NCBI GenBank assembly: GCA_012728555.1
Contig: JAAYEW010000128.1
Coordinates: 1 to 46,302, forward strand
DNA length: 46,302 bases
From: Erysipelothrix sp.
Lineage (GTDB): Bacteria > Bacillota_I > Bacilli_A > Erysipelotrichales > Erysipelotrichaceae
Reading direction: 5' to 3'
The notes under the pieces are model-generated. The model worked only from the letters and a program-made list of their open reading frames with translations, did no database searches and was not told where the DNA came from. Shown piece after piece: positions 29,823 through 39,391 of this stretch. Within the stretch, counting starts at the first letter, position 1, and each line of letters opens with the position of its first letter. The translations under genes were made by a program, and so were the position numbers.

Positions 29823-30215
29823 CTAATTAATTGGCGATGAAACTAGATGAAAGACCACTGAAATAATTAGATAAATACTCCCTAATGCTAAAACCATGTG
29901 AGCAATAATACTTAATAGTTTAGATGTTTTGTAGCTCTCACTATCCTCTTCTGATTTAACTTGTTGGGATACTAAGTTTAACAATAGAGCTTTTTCTTTT
30001 TCTCTGATACTTTGTGTCGTATATAAAAGCACATACTTTTCATTATTTAAATGTTTTTGAACCCAATCAATTTCCTGCTCACTCAATCGATTGATATAGA
30101 GACGGATAAACCTATCAGCCATAACCTCATCAAAAAGAGAATCAACATCCATTTGATTTTCCATTGTTTGTTGGTACTTCTTAATAAGATACAGTATGTC
30201 TTGATTGAATGTCAT
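29823..30215 (-). CDS. hypothetical membrane protein
   Basis: 130-aa ORF with C-terminal TM segment, SD AGGAG, and TGATATAAT promoter upstream. Confidence 0.7.
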   Translation of the reverse strand: MTFNQDILYLIKKYQQTMENQMDVDSLFDEVMADRFIRLYINRLSEQEIDWVQKHLNNEKYVLLYTTQSIREKEKALLLNLVSQQVKSEEDSESYKTSKLLSIIAHMVLALGSIYLIISVVFHLVSSPIN

Positions 30216-30257
30216 ATGTTAATTATCTCCTAAATAATTATATCACAGTCTATCACG

Positions 30258-30274
30258 AAACAAACGGTTTGTTT
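30258..30274. promoter_or_regulatory. 17-bp perfect palindrome, candidate repressor operator
   Basis: AAACAAAC-G-GTTTGTTT, overlapping the -35 region of a minus-strand promoter (extended -10 TGATATAAT) for the 30215 gene. Confidence 0.6.
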
Positions 30275-30344
30275 ATCCAATCCTTTCTAGATGCTCGCAT
30301 TAAAGACGACAAATTCTTCCATAGGCAGAACATAGCCGACAGCA

Positions 30345-30372
30345 TAAAAAAACTGGTTCATTTCTAAACCAG
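30345..30372 (-). terminator. intrinsic terminator downstream of the nrd operon
   Basis: CTGGTT / AACCAG stem followed by a T-run on the minus strand. Confidence 0.75.
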
Positions 30373-30385
30373 CTCTATTAGAAAA

Positions 30386-30634
30386 TTATTGGTTCGCTTT
30401 AATAAAACTCTCAGCATTACTAACACTAGGATTTCTTAAAACATCTTTTTCAGCAATCAGTGCAGGTGTCGAAGTAATTCCATGCAGTTTTACCAACCTC
30501 ATAAATTCTTCAGGGTTATCCTCTTTTTTAATTACTTCAATGACATCGTTGTATTTACCCCGAAGACCTAAATCTAAATATTTTTTTAGTGCGATGCATT
30601 GTCCGCAATTATCTTGTGTTAACATTTTTATCAT
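30386..30634 (-). CDS. NrdH/thioredoxin-like small redox protein (CGQC)
   Basis: MIKMLTQDNCGQCIALKKYLD...GITSTPALI (cis-Pro region). Adjacent to nrdF. Confidence 0.8.
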   Translation of the reverse strand: MIKMLTQDNCGQCIALKKYLDLGLRGKYNDVIEVIKKEDNPEEFMRLVKLHGITSTPALIAEKDVLRNPSVSNAESFIKANQ

Positions 30635-30635
30635 A

Positions 30636-31691
30636 CTATCTATTTATTGCTGGTTTCTCAAAATAGAAGTCATCATCTGCCAGAGCTTCTGATTTCATTT
30701 TTTGATAACCATTTCCTTTCATTGAAAAATTATCCATTGTCTTTGTTTCAGTATTCAAACCATTTAAAACAACAGGGTTGACCTCTTCATAATCAAAGAA
30801 ATTGTCAAATCCCAAGTTCATCAGAGCTTTATTGGCATTGTACCGAACAAATATTTTAACATCGTGTGACAAATCAACTTTATCATAAATTTGTTCAATC
30901 AGTAATAATTCTTGCTCATAGAGTTCTTCTAATAAATCAAGCGTAAACTTCTTCATTTCTTCTTGTAACTCTCGATCAAAGTTTTCATAGAGCAGAGTAG
31001 CAAGTCTGCCAACATAAAGTCCATGAATCGATTCATCTCTTAAAATTAGATTAATGATTTCACCTGCTTGCATCAACTTTCCTTGACCATAGAACCAAAG
31101 CGGATAATAGAAGCCCGAATAAAATAACCATGACTCTAAGAAGACACTCGCAACCATTGCTTTGTATTGAGCAATTTCAAATTCCAGTTGAGAAAAATTC
31201 ACATTCTGCATATTATAGTTCCGTTGATAGGTCATTTTGTCCAAATGTCGATAATGTCCAACAATAATATCTAGTATTTTTTGTAGATACTCATTTTTTT
31301 CACCCCAAACAAAAAGCTCATCAATTTGTTCATTAGACATATAGGTCATAAAAATATTGGAATAACTTTTTGCGTGAACTGCATTTTCCATCGCAGCCAT
31401 AAAGTTCAGAACTGATTTAGCTTGATGCATATCCTCAGGCATCGATCTAGAGACAACAGGCATCCCAATGTCTCCTTGATAAGTATCCAAAAACGTCAAA
31501 ACTTGTAAGTTTTCTGCATAAGCATCTTGGACATTTTTAGGCAAAATATGCCAAACATTTAGATCCGCTTGCATCGCAATATCTTCAGGTCTCCAAAACT
31601 GAGACAAGTTTTGTTCATAAAAACTTTGAGTGAATTCATCTTCAGGAACGTTCCAGTTCGCTCCAGTATATTGTCTGTTTTTCTTCATCAT
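30636..31691 (-). CDS. nrdF: class Ib ribonucleotide reductase beta subunit
   Basis: [57 protein letters not shown]. Confidence 0.95.
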   Translation of the reverse strand: MMKKNRQYTGANWNVPEDEFTQSFYEQNLSQFWRPEDIAMQADLNVWHILPKNVQDAYAENLQVLTFLDTYQGDIGMPVVSRSMPEDMHQAKSVLNFMAAMENAVHAKSYSNIFMTYMSNEQIDELFVWGEKNEYLQKILDIIVGHYRHLDKMTYQRNYNMQNVNFSQLEFEIAQYKAMVASVFLESWLFYSGFYYPLWFYGQGKLMQAGEIINLILRDESIHGLYVGRLATLLYENFDRELQEEMKKFTLDLLEELYEQELLLIEQIYDKVDLSHDVKIFVRYNANKALMNLGFDNFFDYEEVNPVVLNGLNTETKTMDNFSMKGNGYQKMKSEALADDDFYFEKPAINR

Positions 31692-31700
31692 CTTCTCTTT

Positions 31701-33818
31701 CTAGACTGCGCACGATTCGCATTCATCAATCTTGAGTTTTTGAGTTCGTGTATAATAAAGGGTCTTAATTCCCATATGATGTGCATAGAGATAATAACGT
31801 TGTAACTCTCTAGTCGTTATATCTGAGGTAATACAGAGCTCAAAACTTATACCTTGATCAACATGCTTTTGAGCAGTCGCAATGACATCAATTAACTTAT
31901 ACTTGTCCATACGATAAGCTGTTTCATACATAAATTCTGCGGTATCTAAAGCGGGTGAGGGAAAATATGTTTTTGAATTACCATACGTTCTTTCTTCTAT
32001 CAGTTGTTTAACCGGAGTAATCGAGGGAGTTGCACTCATCACATAGGCGATGGAGCCATTCGGGGCAACCGCTAAACGATTTGAGTTGTACAAGCCATAG
32101 GCAATTACCTCTTCTTTAAGTTCTTGCCATTCTTCATCCGTCGGAATATGAATATCCTTAAAGAGTTCTTTGACAATATCGGTTTTAGGAAGGATTGCTT
32201 TCCGATTTTCAAAGTATTCACCACTTGCGTATTTCGATTCTTCAAATCCATAAAACACTTTTTTAGTTTCTCTTGCTTTTTCCATCGAATGTTTTAACGA
32301 ATAGAAATTAATCATATTGAAAAAAACATCAATCAAATCTAAATCTTCTTCACTCCCAAAGGCAATATAATTTTCAGCTATAAATCCGTGATGACCCATG
32401 ATACCAAACCCAACCGAACGCATTAAACGATTTGCTTTAGCAACTGCGGGGACATAGTCAATGTTTGTTTTCTCTGAGACAGAATTCATCACATCCATAG
32501 CCGCATAGACTGTCTCTTTAATACTGTTGTGTTTAATCATGTTGCCCATATGACCAGAAGATAAATTACAGGACACATCTAGCCCAATTTCATCTTTTTC
32601 ACGTTCGTTATAATCTGCAAACTTTGAAACAATCGTTGGTTGCAAGATTTCAGAACACAAATTAGAGAATTTAATCTTGTCTTTTAAAGGATTTTGGTTG
32701 TTAACATTATCCGCAAACATGATGTAAGGATATCCCGATTCCCCTTGAACTTGAGCAATCAAATCCAAAATCTTTCTAGGATTCATCTTTTTCTTACGAA
32801 CCTTAGGATTTTCCATGAGTTTGTCATACCATTTGTCCATTTCAATGGCAATGTCTCCAAAGACAATTCCATATTCATCAAAAACAGTTTTTGGATAAAA
32901 AGCATACATATCTTTGTCTTCTCTTGCTAACTCAATAAACTTATCAGGAATCACAACTCCAAGAGATAAGGTTTTGACACGGATATCATCATCAGCATTC
33001 AATTTTTTTGTCATCAAGAAGTCTTCGATATCCGGATGAAAAACAGTGAGATAGGCTGCTCCTGCGCCAGGACGTTGACCCATTTGATCTGCATAGCGAA
33101 ACGCATTGTCAAGTAGTTTAATAACCCCAACAACCCCTTTTGCGACATTTTCTACTCCTTTGATACTCTCTCCTTTAGCTCGCAAGTTACTTAAATGTAA
33201 CGAAACTCCACCCCCAATTTTCGATAATTGCATCGAAAATTCTTGAGCTCTTGCTATATCATTTAACGAATCATCTACTTCTAACAAGAAACAGGATACA
33301 AATTCTCCCCGACGTTTCTTCCCTGTGTTTAGTAATGTTGGTGTCGCTGGTGTAAAATCTTGAGCAATTAATCGCTCGATTAGTCGCCTTGCTTTAGCTA
33401 TATCCCCATCCCCATGATAAAGTGCTGTGAAAGCTAATCGGTCTTCATAGCGTTCAAGAAAGACTTTCTTATCATTGGTCTTAAGAGCATAGTCATTGTA
33501 AAACTTGAAGGCCCCCATATAGGTAGGAAATCTAAATTTTTGTTGATAAGCATAGTCAAAAATTGATTGTATTTGATCAAAGGTGTATTGATCCAAAAAT
33601 TCTTTTTCAATATATTCATTTTTAACAAGGTGAGCAATTTTTTCTTCTAACGAATGAAAGAATTGTGTTCGTTTATTAACTTCACCAATAAAATAAGCAT
33701 GAGCAGCTTCTTTATCTTTATCTAAATCCTTAATTCTTCCTTCCTCATCAACTATCTGATTATTCAACAAAATCCAATTAGGAATTTGTAAATTAACAAC
33801 TTCTTTCTTTTCACTCAT
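31701..33818 (-). CDS. nrdE: class Ib ribonucleotide reductase alpha subunit
   Basis: TPATPTLLNTGKKRRGEFVSCFLLEVDD, NLCSEI, C-terminal CESCAV. Confidence 0.97.
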   Translation of the reverse strand: MSEKKEVVNLQIPNWILLNNQIVDEEGRIKDLDKDKEAAHAYFIGEVNKRTQFFHSLEEKIAHLVKNEYIEKEFLDQYTFDQIQSIFDYAYQQKFRFPTYMGAFKFYNDYALKTNDKKVFLERYEDRLAFTALYHGDGDIAKARRLIERLIAQDFTPATPTLLNTGKKRRGEFVSCFLLEVDDSLNDIARAQEFSMQLSKIGGGVSLHLSNLRAKGESIKGVENVAKGVVGVIKLLDNAFRYADQMGQRPGAGAAYLTVFHPDIEDFLMTKKLNADDDIRVKTLSLGVVIPDKFIELAREDKDMYAFYPKTVFDEYGIVFGDIAIEMDKWYDKLMENPKVRKKKMNPRKILDLIAQVQGESGYPYIMFADNVNNQNPLKDKIKFSNLCSEILQPTIVSKFADYNEREKDEIGLDVSCNLSSGHMGNMIKHNSIKETVYAAMDVMNSVSEKTNIDYVPAVAKANRLMRSVGFGIMGHHGFIAENYIAFGSEEDLDLIDVFFNMINFYSLKHSMEKARETKKVFYGFEESKYASGEYFENRKAILPKTDIVKELFKDIHIPTDEEWQELKEEVIAYGLYNSNRLAVAPNGSIAYVMSATPSITPVKQLIEERTYGNSKTYFPSPALDTAEFMYETAYRMDKYKLIDVIATAQKHVDQGISFELCITSDITTRELQRYYLYAHHMGIKTLYYTRTQKLKIDECESCAV

Positions 33819-34179
33819 GGCCTCTCTCCTCTATATATTTCTTAACAATCTCAGATTCATGCTCAAAGCCAGAACCCTCGAATTTTAAAACCAGTGGAAT
33901 TTTATAGATCTCTTGAATCTTATCTCCTGCTGCTCCATAATTTGTGCCCCAATTACGATTACCACTTACAGCAACCCCAATACACTTCTGGTAATGTTTT
34001 CTTAAGACACGAATTGTGCTAATGGGAATTTCCCCAAAATTAAAGCTTCGAGTTATTAAAAAAAACTCTCCTTGATCAAATGGAATCTCATCTTTATCGA
34101 TTTGATAGACAGGATACCCAATTTTTCTAGCGAATCTTAGTGATAATCCTGTGAGACTATCTACAATTATGAACATCAC
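33811..34179 (-). CDS. nrdI: flavodoxin-like NrdI
   Basis: GVAVSGNRNWGTNYGAAGDKI. Overlaps the nrdE start by 8 nt. Confidence 0.93.
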   Translation of the reverse strand: MMFIIVDSLTGLSLRFARKIGYPVYQIDKDEIPFDQGEFFLITRSFNFGEIPISTIRVLRKHYQKCIGVAVSGNRNWGTNYGAAGDKIQEIYKIPLVLKFEGSGFEHESEIVKKYIEERGHE

Positions 34180-34342
34180 AATCTCCTTTACAGTGTAATG
34201 CTATTGTACATAATTGACGAGCCCATTTCGATTCAATTAATCACAGATTAATGTTTCACATTAAACTTTTAACTTTATTTGTTTATTTCTTTTTTCACAT
34301 CTGAAATTAATAAAAAAAATGAAGCACTTCACTTCACCTATT

Positions 34343-34600
34343 CTAATGAATTTCTTCGATCCGACTAAAAATTGATTCTACTGATGCATCAATTCGCTCT
34401 AAATAAACCTCAATCTCTACATATATTGTGACATCGAATACCTTGAACTGTGTCCGATGGTGATATCAACTTGGCAAGAGGGGCTTAATATTTTCAAAAG
34501 TATCACTAAACAGATGCGTGTCAGCTTTTTCATCATGAGAAATACGATAAATCGACCAATGAATTAAGATATCTGTTTTCGCTAACAGTATTCGTTGAGA
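34343..34600 (-). pseudogene. decayed coding fragment, unidentified
   Basis: Minus-strand SQRILLAKTDILIHWSIYRISHDEKADTHLFSDTFENIKPLLPS*YHHRTQFKVFDVTIYVEIEVYLERIDASVESIFSRIEEIH*. One internal stop and no start. Confidence 0.4.
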
Positions 34601-34636
34601 ATCTTATCTTTTCTTCTTATGGATTTAGTCGAGAAA

Positions 34637-34689
34637 CAAAAAAAGAAGGAAAAGAATAACATTTTTATCTCATCGTTACTTTTCCTTCT
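34637..34689 (-). terminator. intrinsic terminator downstream of htpG
   Basis: AGAAGGAAAAG / CTTTTCCTTCT long stem followed by a T-run on the minus strand. Confidence 0.75.
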
Positions 34690-34704
34690 AATATTAATTT
34701 TGAT

Positions 34705-36552
34705 TTAACGATTGGCTTCAATCATTAAGTCAGCGAGCCTCTTAGAGAAAGCTACTGGATTTTCAATAGGTAATCCTTCGATTAACAAGGCTTGATCGTA
34801 TAACAAACTAGCGTAATCAGCAATGCGATCTTCTTTTACTTTCTGTAATGTTTGAAACAATGGATGATCCGGATTAATTTCTAATATTCTCTCTGCTTTC
34901 ATGCGCTGTGATTCATCTGGATTCATTGCTAGTACTTTTTCCATTTCAAAGCTTAACCCTTCACCACTTACCAAACAGACTGGATGTGTCTTTAACCGTG
35001 ATGTTAATCGTACATCACTGACTTTATCTTTGAGTGCTTCTGACAAATGTTCAATAAGTGATTGATTGTCTTGTGTTAGTTTTTCTAACACTTCTTTTTT
35101 AGAGTCATCAAGTTCAAGATTGCCTTGATTTGCTGCCTTAAACTCTTTTTCATCATAACTATTCATAACTCTAATCGCAAATTCATCGACATCATCCATG
35201 AAAATCAGTACTTCGTACTTTGCATCGAGTAATGTTTCTACAACTGGAAGTTGTCTTGCTTTGAGAACTGACTCACTTGGAACATAGTAGATTTCTTTTT
35301 GATTCTCTTTCATGCGTGACACATATTCTGCAAGGGTCACTAATTTGTCTTCATGAGTCGATGTAAAGAGTAAGAGATCTTTAAGTTCTTCTTGATGTTG
35401 TCCAAAATGATTGTAGACACCAAATTTTAACTGCATCCCAAATTCTTTGTAGAATGCTTCATATTTCTGGCGATCGTTTTTAAGTAATAACTCAAGCTCG
35501 CTTTTCACTTTGCGATTAATCCGATTCGCAATAGCTTTTAATTGACGATCATTTTGTAACACTTCACGAGATATATTGAGATTTAAATCACTTGAATCGA
35601 CTACCCCTTTAACAAACCCAAAGTGATCTGCTATCAGAGCTTCATTATGATCTTGGATAAAGACACTTCGTGAATAGAGTTCTAAGCCTTTCTTGAAATC
35701 ACTTTGATAATAATTAAAAGGGGCATGATTTGGAACAAAGAGCAAGGCATTGAATGACAACGCTCCTTCTACTTGCATATGGATTGTTTTTAATGGGGCT
35801 TCATAATCATTAAATCGAGATTTATAGAACTCATCATACTCTTCTTGTGTTATCTCACTTTTTGCCCGTTTCCATAAAGGAATCATCGAGTTTAAGGTTT
35901 CTGGTTCCCCTTCTTCATTGTTCATTACAATTGGGTAGCGAATGTAATCTGAATATTTCTTTACTAATTGTTTTATTTTGAATTCATCAAGATACTCATC
36001 AAAGTTCACATCTTCAGTATTCTCTTTTAAGTAAAGAACAACTTCGGTTCCTCTGTCATTCTTATCTACTTTATTGATTGAATAGCCATCGGCTCCTTGT
36101 GACATGAATACATACGCAGCATCTTCTTGTTCACTTTTACTAAGAACATGCATCTCTTTGGCTACCATGAAACCAGAATAGAAACCAACACCAAATTGAC
36201 CAATAATATCGACATCCGCTATTTCTTTTTCTAATGCTCTTTTGAATGCGCCACTATCAGAATGAGCGATTGTTCCTAGATTTTTTTCTAGTTCTTCTTT
36301 TGTCATTCCAATACCATAGTCTTTAATACTAATTGTTCTTAAATCTTTATTAACACGAACTTCAATTTTTAAATCTTCTTTATTAAAGGACACTTTGTTA
36401 TCTTCTAAAGATTGAACATACAGTTTATCCATAGCATCTGAAGCATTTGAGATTAGTTCTCTTAAAAAGATTTCTTGATTGGTGTAAATTGAATGAATCA
36501 TTAAGTCTAGTACTTTTTGTGATTCAGCTTTAAATTGTTTTAACTTTGCCAT
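34705..36552 (-). CDS. htpG: molecular chaperone HtpG (Hsp90)
   Basis: IYTNQEIFLRELISNASDAMDKL, SIKDYGIGMT, GQFGVGFYSGFMVA. Confidence 0.98.
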   Translation of the reverse strand: MAKLKQFKAESQKVLDLMIHSIYTNQEIFLRELISNASDAMDKLYVQSLEDNKVSFNKEDLKIEVRVNKDLRTISIKDYGIGMTKEELEKNLGTIAHSDSGAFKRALEKEIADVDIIGQFGVGFYSGFMVAKEMHVLSKSEQEDAAYVFMSQGADGYSINKVDKNDRGTEVVLYLKENTEDVNFDEYLDEFKIKQLVKKYSDYIRYPIVMNNEEGEPETLNSMIPLWKRAKSEITQEEYDEFYKSRFNDYEAPLKTIHMQVEGALSFNALLFVPNHAPFNYYQSDFKKGLELYSRSVFIQDHNEALIADHFGFVKGVVDSSDLNLNISREVLQNDRQLKAIANRINRKVKSELELLLKNDRQKYEAFYKEFGMQLKFGVYNHFGQHQEELKDLLLFTSTHEDKLVTLAEYVSRMKENQKEIYYVPSESVLKARQLPVVETLLDAKYEVLIFMDDVDEFAIRVMNSYDEKEFKAANQGNLELDDSKKEVLEKLTQDNQSLIEHLSEALKDKVSDVRLTSRLKTHPVCLVSGEGLSFEMEKVLAMNPDESQRMKAERILEINPDHPLFQTLQKVKEDRIADYASLLYDQALLIEGLPIENPVAFSKRLADLMIEANR

Positions 36553-36564
36553 TTTCCCTCCTGA

Positions 36565-36591
36565 TTAGCACTTTCAAATAGTGAGTGCTAA
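36565..36591. promoter_or_regulatory. CIRCE element (HrcA operator)
   Basis: TTAGCACTT-N9-GAGTGCTAA; matches TTAGCACTC-N9-GAGTGCTAA with one mismatch and correct spacing. Confidence 0.93.
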
Positions 36592-36595
36592 TACT

Positions 36596-36623
36596 ATTTT
36601 ATATGAATTTCTATAAATGTCAA
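36596..36623 (-). promoter_or_regulatory. sigma-A promoter of htpG
   Basis: Minus strand TTGACA (36618-36623), 16-nt spacer, TAAAAT (36596-36601), immediately upstream of CIRCE. Confidence 0.75.
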
Positions 36624-36683
36624 ACCAGTATCTCACAATTTGTATTACATTTTTGTCATCCTGACACAAATAAATCAATTCTC

Positions 36684-36692
36684 TGTTATAAT
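36684..36692 (+). promoter_or_regulatory. extended -10 promoter TGTTATAAT
   Basis: TG-T-TATAAT ends 7 nt before the ATG at 36700. Confidence 0.75.
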
Positions 36693-36699
36693 AGCTCAT

Positions 36700-37338
36700 A
36701 TGGAAAAATTTGATAAACAGATTGAAAAAGCGACACAAATGTCTCCAAAAACAAAAAAATGGATCGCTAATGGGATTAGTGTTTTTGGACTTATCATAAC
36801 GGCTATTATCACAATTTGGGCTTATCAAGAAGGTCTTTTGACAGATACACAAAAAATGGCTAATTTTATTGGTCAATTTGGTTTGTGGGGAACATTGATT
36901 TTTATCCTGATCCAAATCTCTCAAACAGTCATTCCTATTATTCCAGGAGCATTAACCTGTGTTGCCGGTGTGGTTATTTATGGTTATGCGTGGGGACTTT
37001 TATGGAACTATGTTGGTATAGTAATTGGTTGTGCCATTCTTTTTAAACTAGCTAAACGTTATGGAAAAGGATTTGTTCGCTTATTAGTTAGTGACAAGAC
37101 TTACAATAAATATATTGGGTGGCTAGACGAAGGGGATCGTTATGAACGGTTCTTTATCTTTATGATGATTTTTCCGGTTTCTCCAGCTGATTTCTTGTGT
37201 GCGCTAGCAGCACTAACAAAAATGACTTTTAAACGGTATATGACCATCATCATCCTGACAAAACCCTTCTCTATCTTTGTGTACTCGTATGGTTTAACCA
37301 AGTTGATAGAGATTGTCTATAACTTCTTTGTGCATTAA
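36700..37338 (+). CDS. DedA/SNARE-associated (TVP38/TMEM64-like) membrane protein
   Basis: IPIIPGALTCVAGVVIYGYAWGLLWNYVGIVIGCAILFKLAKRYGKGF, MIFPVSPADFLCALAALTKM. Start MEKFDKQ at 36700; the track start at 36640 is upstream of the promoter. Confidence 0.85.
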   Translation: MEKFDKQIEKATQMSPKTKKWIANGISVFGLIITAIITIWAYQEGLLTDTQKMANFIGQFGLWGTLIFILIQISQTVIPIIPGALTCVAGVVIYGYAWGLLWNYVGIVIGCAILFKLAKRYGKGFVRLLVSDKTYNKYIGWLDEGDRYERFFIFMMIFPVSPADFLCALAALTKMTFKRYMTIIILTKPFSIFVYSYGLTKLIEIVYNFFVH

Positions 37339-37410
37339 TTGAAGTTTTCGGAATTAAAATAATTTATTCTATCCTGTAGTAGTCAATCGTCTTAAAAAAT
37401 CTGAATACTT

Positions 37411-37438
37411 AAAAAGAGCGACTCAATCGCTCTTTTTT
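37411..37438. terminator. bidirectional intrinsic terminator between convergent genes
   Basis: AAAAGAGCGA / TCGCTCTTTT stem. Confidence 0.8.
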
Positions 37439-38093
37439 AACGTCTACCTCTTGATTGACAACCCTTGTTTTGTTTGAATCGGAAGGATTCACCATTTTCA
37501 AATGCTTTAATTGCAGCGTCATATTGTTCTTGGGTAATTTTTCCTTCTTCTAGTAGTTCAGTTAAACGTTCTTGGTGCTGTTTTAGCATCACTTTCTTTT
37601 CAGCTTCACCAACATTGCTGAGATCTCCACGTCGACGACTCGCTAGTTGAGGAAGATTTCCTGCTTCAATTTCTTTAATTGCGGCATCATATTCTTCTTG
37701 AGTAATTGTTTTGTCGGTTAATTGAGCTTGAAGACGTTCTTTGTGTGCTTCTAACATTTCTTCTGTTGGTTCAATGTTTCTCATTCTGTTCCCACGACCA
37801 AACATATTGCGTTGAAGTAGTTCTGGGAACTCACCCTTTGCTATTGAAGCAATTGCGGCATCATATTCTTCTTGAGTAATTAATTTATCAGCAAGTTTAG
37901 CATCCAGCATTTCTTTACAGTGTTCAAGCGCTTCTTTCTTTTCTTCATCACTTAGCTCATCTTCTGATTGCATCCGATTAACATCTCTTATTCCAAAGTG
38001 TTGAAAGCCTTTGGCGCTTACGGCTGAATAACCTACAAATCCAAAAAGAACAATGACTAAGAAAGCGATTAAGCCTTTTTGATACGTTTTCAT
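37437..38093 (-). CDS. secreted/anchored protein with three SHOCT-like helical repeats
   Basis: N-terminal signal/TM segment, then three repeats containing DKLITQEEYDAAIASI, DKTITQEEYDAAIKEI and GKITQEQYDAAIKAF. SD AGGAGG. Confidence 0.8.
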   Translation of the reverse strand: MKTYQKGLIAFLVIVLFGFVGYSAVSAKGFQHFGIRDVNRMQSEDELSDEEKKEALEHCKEMLDAKLADKLITQEEYDAAIASIAKGEFPELLQRNMFGRGNRMRNIEPTEEMLEAHKERLQAQLTDKTITQEEYDAAIKEIEAGNLPQLASRRRGDLSNVGEAEKKVMLKQHQERLTELLEEGKITQEQYDAAIKAFENGESFRFKQNKGCQSRGRR

Positions 38094-38161
38094 ATTTACC
38101 TCCTATAAGCTCTCTGCTTATACTGTTATATTAAACCAGTAAACTTGAATGAACCTTTAAT

Positions 38162-39391
38162 TTAAAATAAATTCATTTTAAAACAAATTCTATTGTTATT
38201 CGTCAATGAAACACTCAATTCACCATTTAATTGAATAATCAAACTTTTCGCAATACTCAACCCGAGTCCATAGCTGTCATTTCTTTCACGTGCATCATCT
38301 TTACGATAAAAGCGATCAAACAGATGTTCTAAATCACTTGGTTGAAGGGATTGGTTGGTATTACAAATTTTAACTTCCATGGTTTTATCATTCTTTGTCA
38401 ACACGATGTCGATTTGTTGATGAGCAGGACTATATTTAATCGCATTGTCTAACAAAATAAAGAGAATTTGTCGAAGAGTTTCTGTATGACTCTTGTGAAA
38501 AACTGATTCATCAATTGTCGAGACAATGGTTAAATCTTTTTCAAAAGCAACAGCTTCAAAAGATAACAGAACTTCTTTTACAAGCGCACTAATATTAATT
38601 GTGTCCAGTGTCAGTACTTCTTGTTTTTCACTTTGAGCAAGACGTAACATCTGATTAATTAACTGATTCATTCTATCGGTTTCAAAACTAACTGTCTTTA
38701 TCCATTTCTTTTGAGTTTCACTACTCTCATCGTCAATTATTTCAAGATTAGCTTTAATCACACTCAAGGGGGTTTTTAATTCATGAGATACATCTGCAAT
38801 AAATCGTTTTTGTTTTTCATAGGCTTGTTCCACTGGGGTGATGGCTTTTTTCGCAAACATTTTTGAAGCAAAATAAACAGCGACCAGGGAAACAACAAAT
38901 GAAGCTACCAATGTATATAGCAAATTCTGGGTGCTTTTAACACTCTCTGTCACATTCAAAAAAGCGTATTGGGTTGTCATGGTATTGCTAGTTTTGGATT
39001 TAAGCACCATCCAGTGTTCATGATCAACGATCACAGTATTATAATTTGAAAGATTTTTGGACTGATTAATTGCATTGATCATTGATGTTTCTTCTAAATC
39101 AACAAAACTATACACTTTTTTAATCATATTGTTTTGAACCAACACAGTAAAAGAGACAGAGTCATTGATTTGTAGTTTTCCAATTTGACCATGCATCGGT
39201 CCAGTCATTCCATTTCGGTATTCTGTAACATACCCTCTTGGACTATTCGCAATCGTTTGTAATTTTGTTTTGTTTGCTTCAAGTTGTGATGAATAGGTTA
39301 CAACAAAAATAAGTGCAAATACACCGAGCAATATAATTGAGATAGAAAATAGAACAAACCTTAATAATTTGCTTTTTAATTGTCTAAACAT
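38162..39391 (-). CDS. sensor histidine kinase
   Basis: Two TM segments with an extracytoplasmic domain; DVSHELKTPLSVIKANLEI H-box; ILLDNAIKYSP; YGLGLSIAK. Confidence 0.92.
   Translation of the reverse strand: MFRQLKSKLLRFVLFSISIILLGVFALIFVVTYSSQLEANKTKLQTIANSPRGYVTEYRNGMTGPMHGQIGKLQINDSVSFTVLVQNNMIKKVYSFVDLEETSMINAINQSKNLSNYNTVIVDHEHWMVLKSKTSNTMTTQYAFLNVTESVKSTQNLLYTLVASFVVSLVAVYFASKMFAKKAITPVEQAYEKQKRFIADVSHELKTPLSVIKANLEIIDDESSETQKKWIKTVSFETDRMNQLINQMLRLAQSEKQEVLTLDTINISALVKEVLLSFEAVAFEKDLTIVSTIDESVFHKSHTETLRQILFILLDNAIKYSPAHQQIDIVLTKNDKTMEVKICNTNQSLQPSDLEHLFDRFYRKDDARERNDSYGLGLSIAKSLIIQLNGELSVSLTNNNRICFKMNLF

Noticed and set aside
30636-31691. Metal-free class Ie ribonucleotide reductase
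   Set aside because: Class Ie NrdF replaces three carboxylate ligands. Here [12 protein letters not shown] and LRDESIHG retain Asp/Glu, so this is ordinary class Ib apart from the MENAVH helix noted above.
36640-36699. Extra 20 N-terminal residues on the DedA/SNARE-type ORF (MYYIFVILTQINQFSVIIAH)
   Set aside because: They lie upstream of and across the probable promoter; the ATG at 36700 fits better.
37437-38093. Repeat-containing gene as a CRISPR or DNA satellite
   Set aside because: The repetition is at protein level within one ORF and the DNA repeats are imperfect with no spacer structure.
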